Source: Gammaproteobacteria bacterium (GTDB lineage: Bacteria > Pseudomonadota > Gammaproteobacteria > Chromatiales > Chromatiaceae). Taken from it: DNA of 5,184 nt. The notes beneath the pieces are model-generated. The model saw only the letters and a program-made list of their open reading frames with translations, was not told the DNA's origin and made no database searches. The DNA is taken from assembly GCA_030594925.1 (NCBI GenBank), contig JAUVEG010000121.1:1-5184 (forward strand), given 5' to 3'. Shown here one piece after another: positions 1 through 4,647 of the stretch; the stretch's first letter is position 1, and every line of letters begins with the position of its first letter. The position numbers were made by a program, and so were the translations under genes.

Positions 1-1
1 A

Positions 2-181
2 ATTGCACTGGTTGCATTGGCGCGCAAGCTGCAGCAATATGGCTTTCATTTCATTGATTGCCAGATGGAGACTCCCCACCTGCTCACCCTGGGAGCTGAA
101 ACCGTCCCAAGAGAGGAGTTCCTGAAGATGAATGCCATCGCAAGCCAGCGGCAAAACAGCATTCTGTGGAGAGGTATATGA
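2..181 (+). CDS. aat: Leucyl/phenylalanyl-tRNA--protein transferase, C-terminal 59 residues (5' end outside window)
   Basis: The cytoplasmic enzyme moves Leu or Phe from charged tRNA to the N-terminal Arg or Lys of a protein, creating a primary N-degron read by ClpS/ClpAP. The visible part is in frame from base 2 and contains the family's late core, FIDCQ followed by PHLLTLGAE, and then a short helix with PREEFL. Family members usually carry this DCQ..PHL.SLGA block close to the C-terminus, as here, so the end is probably intact. The stop TGA (179-181) overlaps the ATG of the next gene as ATGA, which indicates translational coupling. The N-terminal two thirds lie upstream of the window. The assignment rests on motif recognition and on the bpt neighbour. 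Confidence 0.93.
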   Translation: MALVALARKLQQYGFHFIDCQMETPHLLTLGAETVPREEFLKMNAIASQRQNSILWRGI

Positions 182-882
182 GTAACACCTCCATCAAACT
201 CTACCAGGGAACGCCGCACAGCTGCGCCTATCTGCCGGAACAGACTGCTGTCATGCATGTGGTGGATCCGCAGTTTCCGCTGACCGCATCTCACTACGGC
301 ATGCTGCTGGAATCAGGGTTTCGCCGCAGCGGCGACATGGTCTACCGCCCGGGCTGCCCATCATGCTCTGCCTGCAAGCCTGCACGCATCGATACCAGGA
401 CTTTCCGGCCCAATCGTTCACAGCGGCGCTGCCTGAAAATAAACCGGGAGATAGAGCTCAGAATCACGCCATCACTACAGCAGAGACACTTCAGGCTCTA
501 CCAGGAGTATCTTCAGTCACGCCATGCCGATGGTGACATGGGCGCAGACAGCATCGCGGAGATGCAAAGTTTTCTGCTCAGCGAGTGGAGTGAAACCCTG
601 CTGCTGGAAGGGTGGCAGGATCAGCAACTGCTGTTTGTGGCTGTCACCGATGTGGTCGACGGCGGCCTCTCGGCACTCTACACCTTTTTCGATCCCGCAT
701 TGCATCAGCGCAGCCTCGGCACTTATGCCATTCTGCAGCAGATTGAACAGGCCAGACAACTCGGCCTGAAATGGCTCTACCTCGGCTACTGGATCGCCGG
801 ATGTCAGAAAATGTCCTACAAAGCCAACTTCAACGCGGTGCAGGTGCTGTCACACAATGAAGGCTGGCAGGCGCTGAAATGA
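178..882 (+). CDS. bpt: Aspartate/glutamate leucyltransferase (bacterial arginyltransferase-like)
   Basis: Bpt transfers Leu from leucyl-tRNA to N-terminal Asp or Glu, feeding the same ClpS/ClpAP N-degron pathway as Aat. The 234-aa product has the usual family length (about 230-250). It shows an N-terminal PHSCAYLP segment (residues 13-20), GFRRSGD (47-53) and the Cys cluster YRPGCPSCSACKPARI (about 56-71; C60, C63, C66). The C-terminal transferase half contains LGTYAILQQIEQAR (180-193) and LGYWI...KMSYKANF (202-218). I chose ATG at 178 because it overlaps the aat stop (ATGA). An in-frame GTG at 166 would only add four residues inside aat. The gene is cotranscribed with aat. Nothing in it looks truncated. 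Its product could formally be called an arginyltransferase, but the length and bacterial context favour Bpt. Confidence 0.95.
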   Translation: MSNTSIKLYQGTPHSCAYLPEQTAVMHVVDPQFPLTASHYGMLLESGFRRSGDMVYRPGCPSCSACKPARIDTRTFRPNRSQRRCLKINREIELRITPSLQQRHFRLYQEYLQSRHADGDMGADSIAEMQSFLLSEWSETLLLEGWQDQQLLFVAVTDVVDGGLSALYTFFDPALHQRSLGTYAILQQIEQARQLGLKWLYLGYWIAGCQKMSYKANFNAVQVLSHNEGWQALK

Positions 883-896
883 TCATGCGATAATAT
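865..896 (+). promoter_or_regulatory. Candidate extended -10 promoter for mepA
   Basis: TGC-GATAAT at 886-894 resembles an extended -10 element. A poor -35 (TGGCAG, 865-870) lies 18 bp upstream, inside the bpt 3' end. The 47-bp bpt-mepA gap and the weak Shine-Dalgarno before mepA suggest that mepA has at least some transcription of its own. This is pattern matching only, and read-through from aat-bpt remains possible. Confidence 0.3.
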
Positions 897-929
897 GCCG
901 TCATTGTTGCAACAGGTCTGCTGAACACC

Positions 930-1751
930 ATGCTAATACGAACATCTCTTCTACTGCTGGCGCTGTTTACCGCCACTCAGACAAACGCCGCACCCAATGC
1001 CTGGTCAAAAGTTGCAACACCGACAAAAGGTCAGCCCGATACCATCGGCGGCTATTCCAGCGGTTGTTTTGTTGGTGGTGATAGCATGCCATCCGAAGGA
1101 CGCGGTTACCAGGTGGTGCGGCTGTCTCGCAATCGCTACCATGGTCACCCCAGCCTGATCCAGTATCTCAAAGATTTGGCGAACAAGGTCGCCGATGAAG
1201 AACTCGGACTGATGCTGGTAGCGGATATGTGCCAACCGCGCGGGGGACCGATGCCGGGCGGGCACGTCAGCCACCAGAACGGGCTGGACGCCGATATCTG
1301 GCTGCCGCTCAACTACAAGCGCACCAACGGCAAACGCGACAATCTCAAATCAATTGCATTTGCGGACAGGAAAAAATTTACGCTGAACCGCGATGTCTGG
1401 ACAGAGGGGCAGGCCCGCCTGATACAGCTCGCGGCGCAAGATCCACGCGTGGCGCGCATTCTCGTCAACCCGGTCATCAAAATAGAGCTCTGCAGCATGC
1501 AGTGGGATGACCGCAGCTGGCTGCGCAAGATTCGCCCCTGGTGGAAACACCACACCCACTTTCATGTACGCCTCCACTGCCCCAAAGGCAACTCCGACTG
1601 CAAATCCCAGGCCAGACCTCCGTCAGGTGATGGGTGCGGAGCAGAGCTGGCATCATGGCGTCCGGAGAACAGAAAAAAGTCGGGGAAAAGCGCCAAAAGC
1701 AGCCGGCCTCCCCAGCCAAAACGCTGCAATGCAGTTTTGAAGGGTAAGTGA
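930..1751 (+). CDS. mepA: Penicillin-insensitive murein endopeptidase, peptidase family M74
   Basis: This periplasmic zinc endopeptidase cleaves D-Ala-meso-DAP (and probably meso-DAP-meso-DAP) cross-links in peptidoglycan and is not inhibited by penicillin. The 273-aa product has a Sec signal: positive R4, then a Leu/Ala-rich core, with a likely cut after TNA (20) or A21. Zinc-site motifs are clear: GGHVSHQNGLDADI (110-123; H112, H115, D120, D122) and HHTHFHVRL (207-215; H207, H210, H212). Cysteines C46, C188, C217, C224, C236 and C266 sit where E. coli MepA has its three disulfides, so the fold should be complete. C101 is extra. The tail (about 245-265) is rich in Lys, Ser and Pro before the last conserved Cys. 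ATG 930 has only a weak AGG upstream. In E. coli mepA is not next to aat, so this pairing is lineage-specific and need not imply shared function. Confidence 0.95.
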   Translation: MLIRTSLLLLALFTATQTNAAPNAWSKVATPTKGQPDTIGGYSSGCFVGGDSMPSEGRGYQVVRLSRNRYHGHPSLIQYLKDLANKVADEELGLMLVADMCQPRGGPMPGGHVSHQNGLDADIWLPLNYKRTNGKRDNLKSIAFADRKKFTLNRDVWTEGQARLIQLAAQDPRVARILVNPVIKIELCSMQWDDRSWLRKIRPWWKHHTHFHVRLHCPKGNSDCKSQARPPSGDGCGAELASWRPENRKKSGKSAKSSRPPQPKRCNAVLKGK

Positions 1752-1776
1752 GTCATGGTTTTATTAATGGTAGCCA

Positions 1777-1907
1777 GAGCCTCTTGCAAAACCCCAATAA
1801 GTTGTCATTTCGACTGAAAGGAGAAATCTTAACTCATTGATAAATAAGATCACTCACATTCGTTCGAGATGACAAAGTTCACTATTTAGGAGTTTTGCAA
1901 GTGGCTC
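1777..1907. mobile_element. MITE-like element, 131 bp, with 19-bp terminal inverted repeats and GCCA direct repeats
   Basis: The left end GAGCCTCTTGCAAAACCCC (1777-1795) matches the reverse complement of 1889-1907 at 17 of 19 positions. The copy is flanked on both sides by GCCA (1773-1776 and 1908-1911), as expected of a 4-bp target duplication. Inside is a second, imperfect inverted repeat: 1802-1830 (starting TTGTCATTTCGA, ending AATCTT) pairs with 1846-1875 (starting AAGAT, ending GAGATGACAA). The whole unit can fold into one long hairpin with a short AT-rich loop. It has no room for a transposase, so it would be a non-autonomous element moved in trans. TTGTCATTTCGA-type palindromes are, to my recollection, dispersed in many bacterial genomes. 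The parent IS family cannot be named from this copy alone. It lies 25 bp after mepA and may also act as an RNA 3'-end stabiliser. Confidence 0.72.
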
Positions 1908-1913
1908 GCCATG

Positions 1914-1928
1914 CAGCACAATGTGCTG
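1914..1928. repeat. 15-bp near-perfect palindrome CAGCACA-A-TGTGCTG
   Basis: Two 7-bp arms (1914-1920 and 1922-1928) surround a single central base. The palindrome lies just outside the right direct repeat of the preceding MITE-like element. It shares CAGCACA with the right arm of the next palindrome (2052-2058), so it may be a leftover of the same repeat family. A binding site is possible, but no adjacent gene starts here. Confidence 0.4.
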
Positions 1929-1940
1929 AATAGTAACTAA

Positions 1941-2101
1941 GGAGTCTCTGAATAAGTCCGTGGGATGGTGTGTCGGCAAACACACCAACCTGTAATAGGA
2001 TGTGCCGAGGAACGAAACGCATCGATTATAGATGATGCGCTTCACAAGCTCAGCACATCCTATGGATGGTGATCTCCTGCACGGAGTTATCGAGAACTTA
2101 C
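1941..2101. mobile_element. Second MITE-like composite palindrome (approximate limits)
   Basis: The outer arms 1941-1962 (ending ATAAGTCCGTG) and 2080-2101 (starting CACGGAGTTAT) are inverted copies matching at 15 of 22 positions, with 10 of 11 at the inner ends. Within them are a small 8-bp hairpin (1966-1973 with 1980-1987, loop CGGCAA) and a larger palindrome listed separately (1995-2063). GGATGGTG also occurs twice as a direct repeat (1963-1970 and 2064-2071). No convincing target duplication is visible, so the limits are uncertain and the arms may be old. The right end stops only a few bases from the 3' end of the minus-strand reductase gene. No ORF inside looks coding. Confidence 0.45.
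1995..2063. repeat. 69-bp imperfect palindrome with perfect 11-bp outer arms
   Basis: ATAGGATGTGC (1995-2005) is the exact reverse complement of GCACATCCTAT (2053-2063). After a partly mismatched middle, CGCATC (2018-2023) pairs with GATGCG (2034-2039) around a 10-base loop. This layout suits a dispersed intergenic repeat of the REP/MITE kind. Its place between convergent genes would allow it to work as a weak bidirectional transcript end, although no T-tract follows either side. Confidence 0.62.
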
Positions 2102-2107
2102 CAACAA

Positions 2108-2983
2108 TCAAGCGGAAACATTGGGCTTTTTGACTACCTTGTAGAGAGCGGAAGAATCCAGCTCTGAATCACCCTGTCCAACCAGTGCACTTAGCCATTG
2201 CGCATTGATCGCTGTACCCGGAAGCGCAACGCCCAGTGCACCAGCTGCCTGAAGCACCATTTCCATATCCTTGTGGTGCAGTCCGGCCTTGAAGCCCGGC
2301 ACATAGTTTTCGTCGATCATTCTCTGACCATGCTCCTCGAGTATTCGGCTGCGGGCAAAGCCGCCCATCAATGCTTCACGTACTTTTGACTTGTCGACAC
2401 TCATCGCATCGGCGAGACAGAATGCTTCGGCAACTCCGACAATCGTCTGGGTGATAATTATCTGATTACATGCCTTGGCAACCTGCCCCGCGCCATTTGC
2501 ACCAATGTGCACAATATTCGAACCCATTTGCTCAAACAGGGGAAGAATACGTTCAAAGATCGCCTTGTCTCCGCCGACCATGATTGACAGTGCAGCGGAT
2601 TCTGCACCGCTCGTCCCGCCTGATACCGGTGCATCAAGCATATGAATTTGGCGATGTTTCAATTGCGCTGCAATTTCCCTGGTCTTGACTGGTGAAATTG
2701 TACTCATGTCGATAACGACAGAATCCGGCCGAGCTCTCTCGATAACGCCATTTTCTCCAAGGACAACCTGTTCAACATCCGGAGTGTCAGAGACATTCAC
2801 AAATACAACGTCAGCTTCAGCAGCTACGGCTGCTGGATTCATACAAACTGTCGCCCCGGTTCCTTCAAAAGGTAGCAGGGTTTCCGGGCGACGCGCGTAA
2901 AGTGCAAGTTGATAGCCTGCATTGTGCAGATGCATTGCACATGGCCGTCCCATCAGGCCAAGGCCGATATACCCTATCTTCAT
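2108..2983 (-). CDS. garR: 2-hydroxy-3-oxopropionate (tartronate semialdehyde) reductase / 3-hydroxyisobutyrate dehydrogenase family oxidoreductase
   Basis: This cytoplasmic beta-hydroxyacid dehydrogenase interconverts a short 3-hydroxyacid and its semialdehyde using NAD(P)H. The 291-aa product is full length for the family. It starts with the Rossmann motif GYIGLGLMGRP (4-14). Arginines after beta-2 (YARRP, 29-33) hint at NADPH preference. The substrate loop DAPVSGGTSGAE (117-128) and the catalytic-lysine segment GAGQVAKACNQ (164-174; K170, N173) follow. The C-terminal part has GGFARSRIL, VPGFKAGLHHKDM (228-240; K238, D239) and SSALYKVVKK, which resemble GarR/GlxR more than valine-pathway MmsB. 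The exact substrate is not settled, and no glyoxylate carboligase or glycerate kinase is nearby. ATG 2983 has a good AGAGG (2993-2997, minus strand) 9 nt upstream. The gene stands alone and convergent to mepA. The symbol denotes the nearest family, not a proven orthologue. Confidence 0.87.
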   Translation of the reverse strand: MKIGYIGLGLMGRPCAMHLHNAGYQLALYARRPETLLPFEGTGATVCMNPAAVAAEADVVFVNVSDTPDVEQVVLGENGVIERARPDSVVIDMSTISPVKTREIAAQLKHRQIHMLDAPVSGGTSGAESAALSIMVGGDKAIFERILPLFEQMGSNIVHIGANGAGQVAKACNQIIITQTIVGVAEAFCLADAMSVDKSKVREALMGGFARSRILEEHGQRMIDENYVPGFKAGLHHKDMEMVLQAAGALGVALPGTAINAQWLSALVGQGDSELDSSALYKVVKKPNVSA

Positions 2984-3261
2984 CAGTAACTGCCTCTTTT
3001 CGTTTTGATGCTACCCAATACTATCAGTATGCAATAGAATTCCTCACAATCCTTGAACAATTGTGTTGAAAGAGGGGGTCCTGCAAATCGCCGATTGATA
3101 CTCCAAGCATTCATCTCGGTCGATCATGGCAGAAAAAACATGGAGTTGTTTAATACTATACAGAACTCAGTCAAGTGATCTGGCTGTGCATTTGAACAAC
3201 TCCTAAGCAGAAAAAGCCACTTGATTAGTCATACAATAAAAGCATACACTCTTTGTCCGAG
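2984..3261. other. Non-coding upstream region of the reductase gene with small inverted repeats
   Basis: No convincing gene lies here. The part nearest the reductase start holds two short inverted repeats that could be operators for its minus-strand promoter: ATACT-ATC-AGTAT (3018-3030) and CACAAT-N9-ATTGTG (3045-3065). A longer-range inverted repeat is listed separately at 3142-3203. I see no well-formed -10/-35 pair on the minus strand. The best guess is a poor TTGTGA with GATAGT 18 bp away (about 3022-3051). Confidence 0.4.
3142..3203. repeat. Inverted repeat GGAGTTGTT / AACAACTCC with 44-bp spacer
   Basis: The perfect 9-bp arms are 3142-3150 and 3195-3203. A second 7-bp pair, TCAAGTG (3171-3177) with CACTTGA (3218-3224), interlocks with the first, so the two stems could form alternative or pseudoknotted folds in RNA. 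No start codon or T-tract follows closely. It may be a decayed repeat or chance. Confidence 0.35.
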
Positions 3262-3275
3262 TTGAGAATTATCAA
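3262..3275. promoter_or_regulatory. FNR/ANR-like box TTGAG-AATT-ATCAA
   Basis: The site matches the FNR-family consensus TTGAT-N4-ATCAA at 9 of 10 defined positions. It lies 71 bp upstream of the ATG of the small membrane ORF at 3347, a usual distance for a regulator site. No good -10 element is visible at the spacing expected for class II activation, so function is inferred only. Confidence 0.42.
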
Positions 3276-3346
3276 TCTATCCGGATTTCCGGGTAAGTGA
3301 CCAGGTAGTGATCCAACTAATTACGATTGAACCAATGGAGTATCGA

Positions 3347-3466
3347 ATGACTGCATCAAGTACCGGCCATTTTTTAGGCAATATCTGTGTTTCCTGCGTT
3401 GTAACCGGATTGATAATTTTAGCTGTTGTGAGCGCCCTGACCCTGATCTGGGTTGGCGCTCTATAA
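3347..3466 (+). CDS. Candidate 39-aa small hydrophobic membrane protein with a CxxC pair
   Basis: I do not recognise this protein. The ORF begins at ATG 3347 with TGGAG (3336-3340) six bases upstream, a good ribosome binding site, and ends at TAA. The product has a short polar start (MTASSTGHFLGN), then C14 and C17 in a CVSC pair at the edge of one hydrophobic segment (about residues 13-37, ILAVVSALTLIW core), and almost no tail. That layout is typical of single-span accessory proteins of respiratory or transport complexes, but no partner is visible. An in-frame ATG at 3335 would add four residues but lacks a ribosome site. An FNR-like box lies upstream and a decayed mpl gene converges from the right. 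It could still be a chance ORF, since it is short and lies in eroded DNA. Confidence 0.45.
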   Translation: MTASSTGHFLGNICVSCVVTGLIILAVVSALTLIWVGAL

Positions 3467-3775
3467 TCCAGGAAGCTGGCCAACCTGGCAAATCCAGAAC
3501 CAAAATAAGCTGCAGGGTGACAATAAGTGGAGTGTGTTGCTCATGACCAGGATGGGTATCACCACTGTGCGCCCCGGCTGCTATGTGCTCGACAATCGCC
3601 TGTGTTGAGTCACAAATCGTTGCTTTGGCTCCCATGGATGCAAAAACCCCTTGTGCATCCCATTCCAGGGAGGCGGGTGAGAAGATCAGCACCTGATCCG
3701 CTTTTTCAAGCGATGCCCAAGCCATTCAACTGCCACAGCGCCGCATAGCCGATGTTGCGCGGAGGGAAGATTTCT
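3463..3775 (-). pseudogene. mpl: Remnant of mpl (UDP-N-acetylmuramate--L-Ala-gamma-D-Glu-meso-DAP ligase), C-terminal part only, frameshifted
   Basis: Intact Mpl recycles murein tripeptide by joining it to UDP-MurNAc in the cytoplasm. On the minus strand, frame from 3725 reads ASLEKADQVLIFSPASLEWD and on to SGD (about 3558), which resembles the Mpl C-terminal domain (SL..AD.V...P..L.WD......GD). At 3554-3557 there is an extra base, after which the next frame reads ILVMSN (3536-3553), the start of the family's late GDHILVMSNGGFGGIH motif. The glycine-rich half is unrecognisable. Upstream, IFPPRN and, one frame over, MRR (about 3738-3771) recall FEPRSNTMRR at the right spacing, with a TGA between. 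With at least two frame changes, a stop and no ATP-binding core, this cannot be functional. The 5' limit is uncertain, and the N-terminal and central domains are missing. Confidence 0.62.
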
Positions 3776-3867
3776 TTACCCTGTGTAGTCTCCTGCTGCC
3801 CAACTTCACAGGCGCTCACAAGCGGTGAAGAGAGCACAAGCAGCGTAGATAATCTGGTATTTCTCAT
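3706..3867 (-). CDS. Lipoprotein-like 53-aa ORF, doubtful
   Basis: ATG 3867 (minus strand) opens a 53-codon ORF. Its start looks like a lipoprotein signal: R2 and R5, a Leu/Val/Ser core and the lipobox VSAC ending at C20. The mature part would be only 34 residues, beginning CEVGQQETTQGKE. From about residue 33 the same bases fit the decayed mpl remnant (IFPPRN), so the ORF may be a truncated gene fused to junk, or entirely spurious. The ribosome site is weak (CCGGA about 8 nt upstream). A short upstream frame ending ACATGA overlaps this ATG. No function can be proposed. Confidence 0.25.
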   Translation of the reverse strand: MRNTRLSTLLVLSSPLVSACEVGQQETTQGKEIFPPRNIGYAALWQLNGLGIA

Positions 3868-3949
3868 GTTTGTCCGGTTATTTGATACCGTTTCAGCGCC
3901 CGCAGTTCGGTAGGATCCATGATCCCACAGTATATACGATGAATTTCGC

Positions 3950-3986
3950 GTAGAGCTGTTTTGACAGCTCTACTCGTCTATTTTTT
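3950..3986 (+). terminator. Intrinsic terminator, plus strand
   Basis: A perfect 9-bp stem GTAGAGCTG (3950-3958) and CAGCTCTAC (3965-3973) encloses the loop TTTTGA. It is followed by TCGTCTA and six T's (3981-3986). The T-tract lies only on the plus-strand side, so it stops rightward transcription, about 180 bp before the DUF2244-coxB genes. No intact rightward gene ends nearby, the closest being the small ORF ending at 3466. It may insulate the oxidase operon or be left from a lost gene. The seven bases before the T-run are not ideal. Confidence 0.58.
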
Positions 3987-4164
3987 CCTCTATAGAAAAT
4001 CTAAATGCCGATATTACTAATTTTATAAATTGCGATTTATCAAATTATCTGCGATATTGCGCTCTGCAATTCTCTAATGCCACCGAAACGTCCGGATAAC
4101 AGGAGGCTCTCAGAGAATAGAATACCTGATCCACACAGCCTTCAGTCATTGAGGGGAAGATTAA
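3987..4164 (+). promoter_or_regulatory. AT-rich leader/promoter region of the DUF2244-coxB operon
   Basis: This stretch has no coding sign. It is AT-rich at 4000-4060, where the operon promoter probably lies, and includes the FNR-like site listed separately. I cannot fix a -10/-35 pair. GATATT (4052-4057) is a possible -10 with no good -35. An AGGAGG at 4101-4106 is followed by no start codon at a usable distance, so it is not a ribosome site for a visible gene. Confidence 0.35.
4030..4043. promoter_or_regulatory. Weak FNR/ANR-like box TTGCG-ATTT-ATCAA
   Basis: The site matches TTGAT-N4-ATCAA at 8 of 10 positions, with the right half perfect. It lies in the AT-rich probable promoter region upstream of the aa3-type oxidase genes. 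Repression of low-affinity oxidases by FNR-family proteins under low oxygen is known in proteobacteria, so the placement makes sense, but the match is modest. Confidence 0.3.
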
Positions 4165-4642
4165 GTGCTTCTAGCAAATACGCAAATCAACGACTACGAA
4201 CTTGAGTTGCTGATTCAACCGAACAGAAACCTCACCTGGAATGAAACCAGGCTGGTTTTTCTGCTTCTGGCCCTGTGTATTGCCGCTGTTGGCGTTTATT
4301 TCTTTACTCTGGGAGGCCTGGCTGGTTTTACCTTTTGCCGGTCTTGAACTGCTGGTTATCGGTGCTGGCCTCTATTATCAGAGCTGCCATGCCCACCAGC
4401 AGCAGATTATCCGCATCGATGCTGACAGTATCTCGATAAGTAATGGCAAGGAGGGAGTGGAACCTGTCTATTTTTCACGGGCCTGGTCGAAGCTGGTGCA
4501 CACGCGTGATCCGTCCGGCTGGTATCCGAGCCGGCTTTTCATCGACTCTCACGGCAAGTTCATAGAGATAGGTAAATGTCTCATCGAAAGTGAGCGGGAT
4601 GCGCTTGCTGACAATCTACGCTGCACAATAGAGGGTGCTTAA
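4165..4642 (+). pseudogene. DUF2244 integral membrane protein of the cytochrome c oxidase operon, broken by a 1-base frameshift
   Basis: DUF2244 proteins are small two-span membrane proteins of unproven role, often encoded beside cox genes. GTG 4165 has GAGGGG (4151-4156) at 8 nt, and an in-frame TAA sits directly before it, so no earlier start exists. The first frame gives YELELLIQPNRNLTWNETR, then a membrane span and FFTLGG, before running to an early stop at 4347. The family's next block, AWLVLPFAGLELL, is in the +1 frame (from 4316), followed by the second span, SRLFIDSHGKFIEIG and SERDALADNLR, with stop TAA 4640-4642. Removing one G from GGGAGG (4311-4316) rejoins them as LGAWLVLPFAG and gives a 158-aa protein of normal family length. 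The rest looks intact, so this is a recent mutation or a sequencing error. The stop lies 5 nt before coxB. Confidence 0.85.
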
Positions 4643-4647
4643 CAAGA

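Noticed and set aside
166..177. GTG start for bpt at 166
   Set aside because: It only extends the protein by four residues into aat. ATG 178 gives the usual ATGA overlap and a normal N-terminus.
1005..1789. Several antisense and offset ORFs across mepA
   Set aside because: They are shadows of a gene with clear MepA motifs and have no independent start signals or recognisable products.
1854..2111. 85-codon minus-strand ORF through the repeat region
   Set aside because: It is built from the palindromic repeats and overlaps the end of the reductase gene. It has no family pattern.
3126..3206. 26-codon ORF ATG 3126 to TAA 3206
   Set aside because: It is short, has no ribosome site, has a composition unlike a known peptide, and overlaps the inverted repeat at 3142-3203.
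3864..3920. Minus-strand TELRALKR segment as the Mpl HHPTAI..TLRALKR region
   Set aside because: It looks similar by eye, but about 96 bp of unrelated sequence separates it from the FEPRSNT-like block, where only a few residues are expected. It may be chance.
4101..4106. Strong AGGAGG ribosome-site-like motif
   Set aside because: No ATG, GTG or TTG start follows at a workable distance, so it serves no visible gene.
4311..4316. Programmed frameshift in the DUF2244 gene
   Set aside because: The shift needed is +1, no slippery heptamer or prfB-like stop context is present, and the family is normally encoded in one frame. Mutation or sequencing error is simpler.
4241..4347. Second DUF2244 frame as a separate gene starting at ATG 4241
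   Set aside because: The first part of that frame (MKPGWFFCFWPC) is out-of-frame reading of the first membrane span. Family similarity begins only at AWLVLPFAG.
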